NCBI GenBank assembly: GCA_005881425.1
Contig: VBIC01000119.1
Location: 1-63,631, forward strand
Direction: 5' to 3'
DNA from: Chloroflexota bacterium
Lineage (GTDB): Bacteria; Chloroflexota; Dormibacteria; CF-121
DNA length: 63,631 nt
Part shown: one piece after another, positions 33,380 through 41,568 of the stretch
How the letters are laid out: the number at the start of each line of letters is the position of its first letter
Numbering within the stretch: the stretch's first letter is position 1
Made by a program: the position numbers and the translations under genes
The notes under the pieces: model-generated
Seen by the model: only the letters and a program-made list of their open reading frames with translations
Told to the model about the DNA's origin: nothing
The model's database searches: none

Positions 33380-33557
33380 TGTTCCTCCTGGGCCGCGCGC
33401 TGGCGCGGCGACGGTATACGGACGGCGAGCGCCCAGGGGCTGCGACTCGAGTCCGGTTAGGGGTTGGGGCTCGAAGAAAGGAATCCTTTCTCCGTACACC
33501 AATCTCTAACCTGGCAGGCCGCTTGGCCGGGCGCGGCGATTCGCGTGGGCTAGACGA
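33380..33557 (-). ncRNA. rpsO-pnp intergenic leader
   Basis: 178 bp between the rpsO stop and the pnp GTG. It contains a perfect inverted repeat, GAAAGGA-A-TCCTTTC (33476-33490), and GC-rich segments that could extend the stem. In other bacteria a hairpin at this place is the target for PNPase autoregulation, and that is a reasonable guess here. Confidence 0.45.
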
Positions 33558-33821
33558 TCACCTCCTGAGCCCGAGCTTGGCGATCAGGGCTCGGTAGCGC
33601 TCGACGTCGGTGCGCTGCAGATAGTTGAGGAGGCGGCGTCGCTTACCGACCAGCTGCAGCAGGCCGCGCTGCGAGTTGTGGTCCTGGGCGTGCTGCTTCA
33701 TGTGCTCTGTGAGATGGTTGATCCGCTCGCTGAAGAGCGCGATCTGCACCTCCGGCGAGCCGGTGTCGGCGTCGTGCCGACGGTTGGCGTCGATTACGGT
33801 CGCTTTCTCAACGATTGCCAG
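33558..33821 (-). CDS. rpsO: 30S ribosomal protein S15 (CTG start)
   Basis: 87 aa. The S15 core is unmistakable: [53 protein letters not shown]. No ATG, GTG or TTG lies between the upstream stop and the conserved region at a workable place. A CTG at 33821 is 8 nt from a consensus AAGGAGG (33830-33836) and yields a normal-length N-terminus ([16 protein letters not shown]). I therefore call CTG as the start. Confidence 0.93.
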   Translation of the reverse strand: MAIVEKATVIDANRRHDADTGSPEVQIALFSERINHLTEHMKQHAQDHNSQRGLLQLVGKRRRLLNYLQRTDVERYRALIAKLGLRR

Positions 33822-33895
33822 TCGGGATACCTCCTTCGATACTGCCGAGCCCGGATGCCGTTGGCAAGTCGCGCACCCGCGCCAGGTCAGGGGGC

Positions 33896-33901
33896 AGTAT
33901 A
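33896..33901 (-). promoter_or_regulatory. -10 box upstream of rpsO
   Basis: TATACT on the minus strand about 75 nt before the rpsO start. The -35 region is weak (TTCGAT or ACTTCG depending on spacing). The same TATACT hexamer recurs before infC and tyrS. ATACTGCC (33838-33845) and GGCAGTAT (33893-33900) form an inverted repeat spanning the leader. Confidence 0.5.
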
Positions 33902-33946
33902 CCCGATCCTCTCCGAATCGAAGTCCCGGCCAGCCGCTCAGCAGGG

Positions 33947-34840
33947 TCAGGGCCCGGCCAGAATCTCCAGTGCGCCGGGAATTATCTCGAAGGTCGCGGG
34001 AGTCTCCCCCGCCAGCTCGCCGTCGGCCTCGATCCCAACCGGCGGATCGGCCTCGATCAGCAGCCGCCGCGCGCTGACGAAGCGGACCTGGGCCAGCCGG
34101 CCGTGCGTCCCCCGATAGAGGAGCGGGAGGCTGCGCAGGCCCAGCCAGCGGGAGACGTCTCCGATCACCACCACCTCGAAGGCTCCGTCGTCGGGGCGGG
34201 CCTGGGGTGCGATCCGCATCCCGCCTCCGAAGTAGACGCCGTTGGCGACGGCGATGGTCCGGATCCGCATCGTGGCCGGTGGACCGCCGTCCAGCGCCAT
34301 CCGCACCCAGGTGTTGCGATAGCGCAGCAGGCTGACCACGGCCGCAGCGAGGAAGTTGACGGTGCCTCCGAGAGCCGGCACGCCGCGCTCCGCCCGTCGC
34401 ACCACGGCGGCGCCGATCCCCACGTCGGCGGCGTTGAGGAAGTGGCGGCGCCCCGCCGTGCTCTCCAGCCGGCCCACGTCGATCGGACGCCAGTGGTCGC
34501 CGGCGAGCCAGGCGGCCGTCTCGTCCGGCCGGCGGGGACCGGGAACTGTGCGCTGCCAGTCGCTGCCGGTGCCGCACTGGAGCACCGCCAGGCGCGGCCG
34601 GGCCACGGCCGCCGTGTCGAGCAGTCCGTTGACCACCTCGTTCGCCGTCCCGTCGCCACCCACCGCCACCACCAGCCGCGAACCGGCCCCGGCGGCGAAA
34701 CGGCGGGCGTCGCCCCGAGCGCTGGTGTAGACGACCTCGGCCTGGATCGCGCCCGCCGCCGCGCAGCGCCGCCAGTAGCGGCGGGCCCGACCGCCCCCTG
34801 CCACCGGGTTGACGATGACCAGCGGCGGCGGCGCGCTCAG
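33947..34840 (-). CDS. Diacylglycerol/lipid kinase (DagK/YegS family)
   Basis: About 297 aa. The DAGK catalytic domain has the nucleotide loop [18 protein letters not shown] near residue 55-75, [15 protein letters not shown], and the second-domain motif [29 protein letters not shown], the first family motif, is only included if translation starts at the CTG at 34840, which overlaps the ribF stop (CTGA). A GTG at 34804 would delete it. I choose CTG. The product probably phosphorylates diacylglycerol or a related lipid at the membrane face. Confidence 0.85.
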   Translation of the reverse strand: MSAPPPLVIVNPVAGGGRARRYWRRCAAAGAIQAEVVYTSARGDARRFAAGAGSRLVVAVGGDGTANEVVNGLLDTAAVARPRLAVLQCGTGSDWQRTVPGPRRPDETAAWLAGDHWRPIDVGRLESTAGRRHFLNAADVGIGAAVVRRAERGVPALGGTVNFLAAAVVSLLRYRNTWVRMALDGGPPATMRIRTIAVANGVYFGGGMRIAPQARPDDGAFEVVVIGDVSRWLGLRSLPLLYRGTHGRLAQVRFVSARRLLIEADPPVGIEADGELAGETPATFEIIPGALEILAGP

Positions 34841-35763
34841 CTGCCCAGGACTCTCTTCGCCTTGTCGACGTCCCTGCGCATCTGCTGCTGCAGGGCGGCG
34901 ACGGTCGCGAAGCGGCGCTCGCCTCGCAGCCGCTGCACGAAGGAGACGGCCAGCTCACGCTCGTAGAGGTCGCCCTCGAAATCGAACAGATAGGCCTCCA
35001 CCATCAGCTGGTGCTCTCCGAAAGTGGGACGGATCCCGACGTAGGCCGCTCCCGGGTGGTTGCGCCCCTCCACCTGCACGCGGACAGCATAGACGCCGTG
35101 GGGCGGGATCAGCTTGTTCTTCGCGATGGCCAGGTTTGCCGTGGGAAAGCCCAGGCTGTGACCGCGCTGGCTGCCGTGCTCCACCCTGGAGCGGAGCAGG
35201 TAATCGCGGCCCAGCAGCTGGGCAGCCGCCCGCAGCTGGCCGAGCAGGATCAGCCGCCGGATGCGCGAGCTGCCGATCGGCTCCCCCGTGCGGACCACCG
35301 CGGGCACGGTCTCGAGCACGAATCCGCGGCGCTCCGCGAACTGGCGGAGGAAGGCGTGGTCGCCGTGGCGCCCCCGGCCGAAGGCGAAGTCGTAGCCCAC
35401 CACCAGGCGGCGCAGCTCGATGCCGCGCAGAAGCCGCTGCAGGAAGCCGGAGGCACGCAGCTGGGCAAGCTGCTGGGTGAACGGGATCACGACCAGACAG
35501 TCGAGTCCCAGCCCCTCCAGCAGCCAGGCCTTCTCCTCCAGGGTGGTCAGGTTCGGCGGACAGTCCTTCGGGCTCAGCACGCAGCGTGGATGCGGCTCGA
35601 AGGTCGCCATCACGCTGAGCAGGCCCTCACGGCGCGCGGTTTCGATCACCGGTCCCAGCAGCGCCATGTGTCCCCGATGCAGGCCGTCATAGGCGCCGAT
35701 GGTGAGGACGCTCGGCCCCAGCGTCCTCGGTTCGGGAAAGCCCTCCACCCGCTGCAGGCTCAT
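34837..35763 (-). CDS. ribF: Bifunctional riboflavin kinase/FAD synthetase
   Basis: 308 aa. N-terminal FMN adenylyltransferase domain: [40 protein letters not shown], and SSSRIR-like [10 protein letters not shown]-terminal riboflavin kinase domain: [13 protein letters not shown] and [13 protein letters not shown], with [22 protein letters not shown]. It makes FMN and FAD from riboflavin. Its ATG overlaps the truB stop (ATGA), and the truB-ribF order is conserved in many bacteria. Confidence 0.96.
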   Translation of the reverse strand: MSLQRVEGFPEPRTLGPSVLTIGAYDGLHRGHMALLGPVIETARREGLLSVMATFEPHPRCVLSPKDCPPNLTTLEEKAWLLEGLGLDCLVVIPFTQQLAQLRASGFLQRLLRGIELRRLVVGYDFAFGRGRHGDHAFLRQFAERRGFVLETVPAVVRTGEPIGSSRIRRLILLGQLRAAAQLLGRDYLLRSRVEHGSQRGHSLGFPTANLAIAKNKLIPPHGVYAVRVQVEGRNHPGAAYVGIRPTFGEHQLMVEAYLFDFEGDLYERELAVSFVQRLRGERRFATVAALQQQMRRDVDKAKRVLGS

Positions 35764-36641
35764 GGCAAAAAGACCGCCTTGGGCTGAAGGCGGCGAGCCG
35801 CGTCGACGTCGCCCCAGCCCAGCAGGCGTCCCTCGCCGTCGACCACGCGGTGGCGGCCCAAGGCGGCCGCCTCCGGCACCGGGACGGCCTGCCCCTGCTG
35901 CACCGCCCGAGCTCGGGGTCCGGTGAGGGCCAGCGAGGGCCACCCTCGCAGGGGCAGGTCCAGGGGCAGGAGCTTTCCGAGCCAGGACTTCGGATCTGCC
36001 TCCAGGTCGGCGACCGTGAGTGCGTCCTGGACCTCGAGCGGCCCGAACGCTGTCCGCCTCAGCGCCGCCAGGTAAGCGCCGCAGCCGAGCGCGGCGCCGA
36101 GGTCGTGCACCAGGCTCCGGACGTACATCCCCTTTCCGCTCACGACCTCCAGGCGGGCCCGCGCGTTCTCGGCGTCCAGATCCAGCAGCTGAAGCCGATC
36201 CACCCTGACCGGGCGTGGGGCGCGCTCCACCACCTCGCCCCGGCGAGCCTTCCGATACAGGCTCTCTCCGCCCAGCTTGATCGCCGAGTGCATGGGCGGA
36301 ACCTGCATGATCGATCCCACGAATCGGGGGAGGACCGCCTCCAGGTCCGCTGCGCCGAGCTCCGAGGCGCCGGCGACCGGCGTGATCGTGCCCTCGCGGT
36401 CGTAGGTGTCCGAGGTCGCGCCCAGCTGGACGGTCGCGAGATAGGTCTTGGGCCACTCGTGGACGAACTCCGCCAGCCGCGTCGCCCGGCCCAGCAGGAT
36501 GGGCAGGACCCCCTCCGCCGCCGGGTCCAGGGTGCCGCCGTGCCCGATCGGGTCGACGGCGCTGAGGCGGCGGACCAGCCGCACCAGCGAGAAGGAAGAG
36601 GGGCCGACCGGCTTGTTCAGGTTGAGGATGCCGGAGATCAT
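35760..36641 (-). CDS. truB: tRNA pseudouridine-55 synthase TruB
   Basis: 293 aa. The catalytic Asp39 lies in GHGGTLDPAAEGVLP. Other family motifs: GILNLNKPVGPSSF, KTYLATVQLGATSDTYD, PPMHSAIKLGGESLY, and SGKGMYVRSLVHDLG, ending in a short PUA-like tail. It makes pseudouridine 55 in the tRNA T-loop. It sits between nrnA and ribF. Confidence 0.96.
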   Translation of the reverse strand: MISGILNLNKPVGPSSFSLVRLVRRLSAVDPIGHGGTLDPAAEGVLPILLGRATRLAEFVHEWPKTYLATVQLGATSDTYDREGTITPVAGASELGAADLEAVLPRFVGSIMQVPPMHSAIKLGGESLYRKARRGEVVERAPRPVRVDRLQLLDLDAENARARLEVVSGKGMYVRSLVHDLGAALGCGAYLAALRRTAFGPLEVQDALTVADLEADPKSWLGKLLPLDLPLRGWPSLALTGPRARAVQQGQAVPVPEAAALGRHRVVDGEGRLLGWGDVDAARRLQPKAVFLP

Positions 36642-36652
36642 CGATCGCGGCT

Positions 36653-37657
36653 TCAGGACTGGCTGAGCCGCGCCCGCGCCGCCGCCAGGACCTCCGCCTC
36701 CGCCTGGGCGAGCGGCATGGCCATCTCCATCCCCGCCGCCCGGCGATGGCCGCCGCCACCGAAGAGCGCCGCCAGCGCGGCCGCGTCGATCCTGTCCCTG
36801 GAGCGGAGGCTGACCTTGATCAGCCGGGGTGAGACCTCTTTGAAGAGGATGGCGAGCTCCTGGTCGCGGACCGTGTTGAGCTGGTCGATGGCCCCGTCGG
36901 CCTGGTCCACGGTGGCACCGCTCTCGACCAGGTCGCTCAAGCGTATCGCCGCCCAGACCAGGCGATCGTCGTATTCGAAATGGGTCTGCTGGAGGATCCG
37001 GGCCTGCATCCGCAGGGTCGACGACGGGCGGCTCTTGAAGAGGCCGCGGGCCATCAGCGCCGGGTCGGCGCCCTGGGCCACGAGCTCGGCGGCGGCCCGC
37101 AGCGCCCGCTCCGAGGTGTTGTCGTGGCGGAAGCCGCCCGTATCCGACAGGATGCTGGCGTAGAGGCAGCTCGCGGCTGCCGGTGGAACCGGCAGCTGCC
37201 AGGCCTTGAGCAGGTCGTAGACCAGCTCACCGGCGGAGGCCGCGTCCGTGACCACGAGATTGAGCGTGCCGAAGCGCGCGTTGGTCACGTGATGGTCGAC
37301 GTTGACGACCACCGGGGCCTCACGGACGGCATCCAGGTGCTCGCCCGTGCGCTCGGCGTCGGTGGAGTCGAAGACGAACAGGGGCACGCCCTCGGGGAGC
37401 GGATCGCGGTTGACACGCTCGATCCCGGGCAGGAACCACCAGGCGCCGGGCACCGGCCGTGAGGAGACGACCGGCATCCGCTTGCCCTGTGGTTCGAGCG
37501 CCTGGGCCAGCCCCAGCGCCGAGCCCAGGGTGTCGCCGTCCGCGTCCTTGTGGGTGACCGCGCCCAGCACCGGATGCCGCTCCACCACCTTCCAGATGGC
37601 TGGGGCCACCGCCAGCACCTCGCCCCGTGGGGGCGACAGGGGCGGGCTGCTACCCAT
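36653..37657 (-). CDS. nrnA: DHH/DHHA1 phosphoesterase, NrnA-like
   Basis: 334 aa. The DHH domain has HKDADGDTLGSALGLA and VNVDHHVTN with downstream metal ligands (ASILSDTGGFRHDNTS). The DHHA1 domain ends with FGGGGHRRAAG. NrnA degrades very short oligoribonucleotides and pAp, and relatives cleave c-di-AMP or pApA. It lies directly after rbfA (ATG overlapping the rbfA stop), as in many Firmicutes and Actinobacteria. Confidence 0.93.
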   Translation of the reverse strand: MGSSPPLSPPRGEVLAVAPAIWKVVERHPVLGAVTHKDADGDTLGSALGLAQALEPQGKRMPVVSSRPVPGAWWFLPGIERVNRDPLPEGVPLFVFDSTDAERTGEHLDAVREAPVVVNVDHHVTNARFGTLNLVVTDAASAGELVYDLLKAWQLPVPPAAASCLYASILSDTGGFRHDNTSERALRAAAELVAQGADPALMARGLFKSRPSSTLRMQARILQQTHFEYDDRLVWAAIRLSDLVESGATVDQADGAIDQLNTVRDQELAILFKEVSPRLIKVSLRSRDRIDAAALAALFGGGGHRRAAGMEMAMPLAQAEAEVLAAARARLSQS

Positions 37658-38015
37658 TCGCCGGCGGGTTCTGCTCGATGACCTCCCGCAGCAGCTGGCT
37701 GACCCGCACGCTGTAGGCGATGCCCCGATCCAGCTCGAAGCGCAGCTCGGGAGCGAAGCGCAGGTTGGTCAGCCGGGCGCCGATCTCCCGCCTGATGAAG
37801 CCCCGGGCGTGGCGCAGCCCCTCCACGGCCGCTTCCTGCTGCTCCGGCTCCCCCAGCACGCTGACCTTCACGGTCGCGTTGCGCAGATCGGGAGAGAGCT
37901 TCACGTCGCTGATGCTGGCCATTGTGACGCGCGGGTCCTTGAGGTCCCGGATGATGATCTGGCTGATCTCCTGGCGGAGCTGGGCGGCGACCCGTTCCAC
38001 TCGATGCGTGGCCAT
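37650..38015 (-). CDS. rbfA: Ribosome-binding factor A
   Basis: 121 aa cold-shock 30S maturation factor with a KH-like fold: HRVERVAAQLRQEISQII, DLKDPRVTMASISDVKLSPDL, and LTNLRFAPELRFELDRG. It belongs to the nusA-infB-rbfA-truB operon, although hom and an intergenic repeat stand between it and infB here. Confidence 0.96.
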   Translation of the reverse strand: MATHRVERVAAQLRQEISQIIIRDLKDPRVTMASISDVKLSPDLRNATVKVSVLGEPEQQEAAVEGLRHARGFIRREIGARLTNLRFAPELRFELDRGIAYSVRVSQLLREVIEQNPPANG

Positions 38016-38037
38016 GGCCCTATTCTCTCCCAGCGCA

Positions 38038-39042
38038 TCACCCTTCCAGCGTCAGGAGGTCGGTGAGCAGGGCGTAGGCTGTCTGCTCCACGTGCGGCTC
38101 GTGCAGTCGCAGGCTGAGCCGGGCCGCCACGTCGGTGGTGATGTCGGCCGCCAGGGAGAAACCGTCGACGGCGTAAAGAGGGTCGTCGGGCCGCAACTCG
38201 ACCGGACCCCAACGGGCGGCGTCCGGCTCGATCGAGGCCACCATGCGCAGGCGCCTGCCCTTGCGGGTGACGGTACGGGCCCTGGCGGCGACGGCCTCGG
38301 TCAGGGGTTCCCTCACCACGTCCTGGACCCTGATCTCTCCGCCCAGGAGGACGTTGTTCACTATCACCGCTTTGACCGCGGCGTCCCAGCCCTCGAGGTC
38401 GTTGCTCGGATCCCGCTCGGCGATGCCCAGCCGCTGCGCCTCCTTCAGGCCGTCGCCGAGGGGCCAGCCGGCCGCGGCCCTGGTGACCAGGTAGTTCGTG
38501 GTGCTGCTGAAGATGCCCCGGACGGACCGGATCTCGGCCGCCGGCAGCGCGCTCCGAGCCAGGTTGAAGAGGGGCAGGTTGTCGGCCACCGTGGCCTCGA
38601 AGCGGAGGCAGCGCCGCTGAGAGCGGGCCAGCCTCTCGAGCTCGCGATAGGCGTGGGCGATCGGGCCCTTGTTCGCGGTCACCACGTCCATGCCGGCCGC
38701 GAGCGCCTCTCGGAGGTGGTCCAGCGCCGGCTGCCCATCCCTGGCGTTGAGCGGGGTGACCTCGATCAGGACGTCCGCCGGCAGGGCCTGGATCGGGGGC
38801 GGCAGGCCGCCCTCCGGCAGGGACGGCTGCGAGAGGCAGGTCTCCAGGTCGAGTCCCGCGTCGTCCACACCGAAGCCATGCTGGGCCGTGACGATCGCCG
38901 TGACCCGCCAGTCGAAAGCGTAGCGGTCACGCAGGACGCGGTCCTTGGAGAGCAGCAGCCGGGCGAAGGCCTTGCCCACGGAGCCGAAGCCGATGAGAGC
39001 GATCCGCCGAGGCCTGTCGTTGGCGCCGACGACGCGCAGCAC
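38038..39042 (-). CDS. hom: Homoserine dehydrogenase
   Basis: 334 aa. NAD(P)-binding GFGSVGKAFARLL, VVTANKGPIAHAY, GIFSSTTNYLVTRA (family signature) and DPSNDLEGWDAAVKAVIV with the catalytic region. No ACT domain, so it is the short, probably threonine-insensitive form. It reduces aspartate semialdehyde to homoserine for threonine and methionine. GTG start. Location is odd: it is inside the nusA-infB-rbfA translation operon, separated from infB by repeat copy 2, with no thrB, thrC or aspartokinase nearby. Confidence 0.9.
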   Translation of the reverse strand: MLRVVGANDRPRRIALIGFGSVGKAFARLLLSKDRVLRDRYAFDWRVTAIVTAQHGFGVDDAGLDLETCLSQPSLPEGGLPPPIQALPADVLIEVTPLNARDGQPALDHLREALAAGMDVVTANKGPIAHAYRELERLARSQRRCLRFEATVADNLPLFNLARSALPAAEIRSVRGIFSSTTNYLVTRAAAGWPLGDGLKEAQRLGIAERDPSNDLEGWDAAVKAVIVNNVLLGGEIRVQDVVREPLTEAVAARARTVTRKGRRLRMVASIEPDAARWGPVELRPDDPLYAVDGFSLAADITTDVAARLSLRLHEPHVEQTAYALLTDLLTLEG

Positions 39043-39061
39043 TCGGAAAGTCTATTACGGC

Positions 39062-39089
39062 TTTACGGCTTCGAGTTTACGGCTTCGAG
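39062..39089. repeat. 14-bp tandem duplication upstream of hom
   Basis: TTTACGGCTTCGAG occurs twice in direct succession, and a partial copy (ATTACGGC) precedes it. The second unit supplies the left terminal inverted repeat of the element at 39079-39249. It lies 20-50 bp before the hom start. Confidence 0.85.
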
Positions 39090-39249
39090 TTCAGGGAGCG
39101 AGACACCGCGTCAGCGGTGGCGAGCCAGGGCGCGCGGCGAGCAGGCCCGTGCTAGGAATGCCGGCCGCACTGGAATTCTGCGGCCGGGCCGCGCACGGGC
39201 CGTCCGCGAGCCGCAATTGCGCCCGGTAGGTCTCTGAGCTCGAAGCCGT
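39079..39249 (+). repeat. Dispersed intergenic repeat, copy 2, with 16-bp terminal inverted repeats
   Basis: The 137-bp core (39096-39232) matches copy 1 (9392-9528) without gaps. ACGGCTTCGAGTTCAG (39079-39094) and CTGAGCTCGAAGCCGT (39234-39249) flank it and are inverted repeats with 15 of 16 positions matching. The right end touches the infB stop codon. The core has the same nested hairpins as copy 1. There is no transposase, so it would be a MITE-like or REP-like element if mobile. Confidence 0.85.
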
Positions 39250-41246
39250 TAGCCCTGATGTACCTGAAACGACTCGATGATGTCGCCTTGCTGGAAGTCC
39301 TGGTGGCCGTCGACGCGGATACCGCACTCCAGCCCAGCTGTCACCTCTTTGACGTCGTCCTTGAAGCGCTTCAGGCCGCCGATCGGACCCTCGAAGAGCA
39401 GCTGGTTGGCGCGCGAGACCTTGGCCACCGACCCGCTGGTGATCTTCCCCTCCTGGACGCGCACGCCGGCGATCGTGCCCACCTTCGGGATACGGATCGG
39501 GGTGATCACCTCGGCGCGGCCTTCCCAGACCTGGACGAAGGTCGGTTCGTACAGCCCTCTGATGGCGTTGCCGATGTCGTTGGTGACGTTGTAGATCACG
39601 TCGTACTGGCGGATGTCGACCTTCTCACGTTCAGCGGCGCGCTGCGCCTGGACGTCGGGCTTGACGCTGAAGGCGATCGCCAGGGCGTTGGAAGCGGCGG
39701 CCAGCAGGATGTCCGACTCAGTCACCGGACCGACGCCTTCGTACACGATCTTGATCTGCACCTTGGGGTCCTGAATCTTGAGGAGCGACTGCTTGAGCGC
39801 CTCGAGCGAGCCGTTGCTGTCCGCCTTGAGCACCAGGTTCAGGTCTTTGACCGCTCCCTGCTCGACCTGGCTGGCCAGGTCCGCGAGCGTGATGCGGCGG
39901 GTCTTCGAGAGCGCCGCCACCCGCCGCAGCTCGGCGCGCTGGCCGGCGATGGTGCGTGCCACCTTCTCGCTGCTGACCACCTGGAAGATGTCGCCCGCGG
40001 TGGGCACGTCGGGCAGGCCCATCAGGACCGCGGGCGTCGCCGGCTGAGCCTCCTTCAGCTTCTTCCCCTGGTCGTTGAGCAGAGCCCGGACCTTGCCGAA
40101 GATGTGGCCGACGACCACGTTGTCCCCGACCCGGAGAGTCCCGCTCTGGACGAGCACGGTGGCCACCGCCCCGCGGCCCTTCTCCAGGTGGGCGTCGATC
40201 ACCGTTCCCGCGGCCGGCTTGGCCGGATTCGCCTTGAGGTCCTGCAGGTCGGCGACCAGCAGGATCATCTCCAGCAGCTCGGAGAGCCCCGTCTTCAGCT
40301 TCGCTGAAACCGGGACCATCACCGTCTGGCCGCCCCACTTCTCGGGGACCAGCCCGTGCTCCGAGAGGCCCTGCATCACCCGATCCGGATTGGCGCCCTC
40401 CTTGTCGATCTTGTTGATGGCGACCACGATCGGGACTCCCGCCGCCTTCGCGTGCGAGATCGCCTCCACCGTCTGAGGCATGACCCCGTCGTCGGCGGCT
40501 ACCACCAGCACCGCGACGTCGGTGACCTGGGCTCCCCGGGCCCGCATGGCGGTGAAAGCCTCGTGACCGGGGGTGTCGAGGAACACGATCCGGCGATTAC
40601 GCTCTTCGACGGTGTAGGCGCCGATGCTCTGGGTGATGCCGCCCGCTTCCCCGGCGGCGACCTTGGTCTGGCGCACGGCGTCGAGGAGCGAGGTCTTCCC
40701 GTGGTCGACGTGGCCCATGACGGTGACCACCGGCGGCCGGGTCTTCAGGTCCTCAGCTGCCTCGCCTTCCAGGCTAAAAAGCTCGGACCGGGAGGTCATC
40801 TTGACCTGCGTCTGGTCCTCGGCGACGGCCTCCACCACCGCGGTGTCCATGGCCATCGGGCTGGCCTGCACCCCGAAGGTATCGGCGACGATCGCCGCCG
40901 TCTCGTAATCGATCTGCTGGTTGATGTTGGCCATGATGCCGTTGCGCATCAGTTCCTTGATGATCTCGACGGCGGTGACGTGCAGGTAATCGGCCAGCTC
41001 CTTGACCGTCAGAGAGGGCGGCAGCTGGACCTGGGTCTCGCGCACCGCCGGCTTGGCGTCGGCGGCGGCGGCTCCAGCCGCGAACTGGGTGCGAACCGAC
41101 GCCTCCTGCTCCGGAGTCAGGACCGCCATGGCGTGGCGGGGGGCATGCCGGCCGCTCTTCAGGAAGTCGAGGATGTCGCGAGCCTCGATCCCGAGGTCGC
41201 GAGCCAGCTGCTGGACTTTGATGCCGCGCGTCTGTGTGGTGGCGAT
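39249..41246 (-). CDS. infB: Translation initiation factor IF-2 (ATC start)
   Basis: About 665 aa, a short IF-2. G domain: VTVMGHVDHGKTSLLDA, FLDTPGHEAFTAMRARG, INKIDKE. Domains II, III and IV follow, with KADSNGSLEALKQSL and ending IIESFQVHQG. The IF2-N module (IKVQQLARDLGIEARDILDF) lies upstream of the first ATG (41129), so translation must start earlier. No ATG, GTG or TTG exists in that stretch. An ATC at 41246 sits 5 nt after AGGAG (41252-41256) and fits. It belongs to rimP-nusA-ylxR-infB; the usual ylxQ is missing. Confidence 0.92.
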   Translation of the reverse strand: MATTQTRGIKVQQLARDLGIEARDILDFLKSGRHAPRHAMAVLTPEQEASVRTQFAAGAAAADAKPAVRETQVQLPPSLTVKELADYLHVTAVEIIKELMRNGIMANINQQIDYETAAIVADTFGVQASPMAMDTAVVEAVAEDQTQVKMTSRSELFSLEGEAAEDLKTRPPVVTVMGHVDHGKTSLLDAVRQTKVAAGEAGGITQSIGAYTVEERNRRIVFLDTPGHEAFTAMRARGAQVTDVAVLVVAADDGVMPQTVEAISHAKAAGVPIVVAINKIDKEGANPDRVMQGLSEHGLVPEKWGGQTVMVPVSAKLKTGLSELLEMILLVADLQDLKANPAKPAAGTVIDAHLEKGRGAVATVLVQSGTLRVGDNVVVGHIFGKVRALLNDQGKKLKEAQPATPAVLMGLPDVPTAGDIFQVVSSEKVARTIAGQRAELRRVAALSKTRRITLADLASQVEQGAVKDLNLVLKADSNGSLEALKQSLLKIQDPKVQIKIVYEGVGPVTESDILLAAASNALAIAFSVKPDVQAQRAAEREKVDIRQYDVIYNVTNDIGNAIRGLYEPTFVQVWEGRAEVITPIRIPKVGTIAGVRVQEGKITSGSVAKVSRANQLLFEGPIGGLKRFKDDVKEVTAGLECGIRVDGHQDFQQGDIIESFQVHQG

Positions 41247-41310
41247 GGATACTCCTTTGTCTTCGAACTCAACTGGGAATGATAGCGTGCGGCGCTGCGC
41301 CGCTCCGCCC

Positions 41311-41568
41311 CTACAGTATTCCCGAGCCCCAGGCGGACCAATCGTCGGCCGCCACGGTGACGTGGAGCGCGCGATCCAGTGTCCGGCGTTTGCGAGCCAG
41401 AGCCCAGCAGGCCGGATCGCGGCAGAGATAGGCGCCCCGGCCCGGTGCCCGGCCGCGGAGGTCGATCGAGACCTTACCGCCGGCGAGCCGGACGAAGCGG
41501 ATCAGCTCGGGTTTGCTCTTGACGCTGCGGCAGGCGACGCAGCTGCGCAGCGGAGACCCCTGGCTCAC
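41311..41568 (-). CDS. ylxR: YlxR (DUF448) RNA-binding protein
   Basis: 85 aa. PLRSCVACRSVKSKPELIRFVR and RAPGRGAYLCRDPACWALARKR are the YlxR hallmarks; GRGAYLC is the signature. Members bind RNA and modulate RNase P in Bacillus (also named RnpM). The GTG start overlaps the nusA stop (GTGA), so it is translationally coupled to nusA. Confidence 0.93.
   Translation of the reverse strand: MSQGSPLRSCVACRSVKSKPELIRFVRLAGGKVSIDLRGRAPGRGAYLCRDPACWALARKRRTLDRALHVTVAADDWSAWGSGIL

Noticed and set aside
31433-33460. 675-codon open frame on the plus strand opposite pnp
   Set aside because: It mirrors the pnp codons and reads as His/Asp/Leu/Arg-rich antisense sequence. pnp is certain on the other strand.
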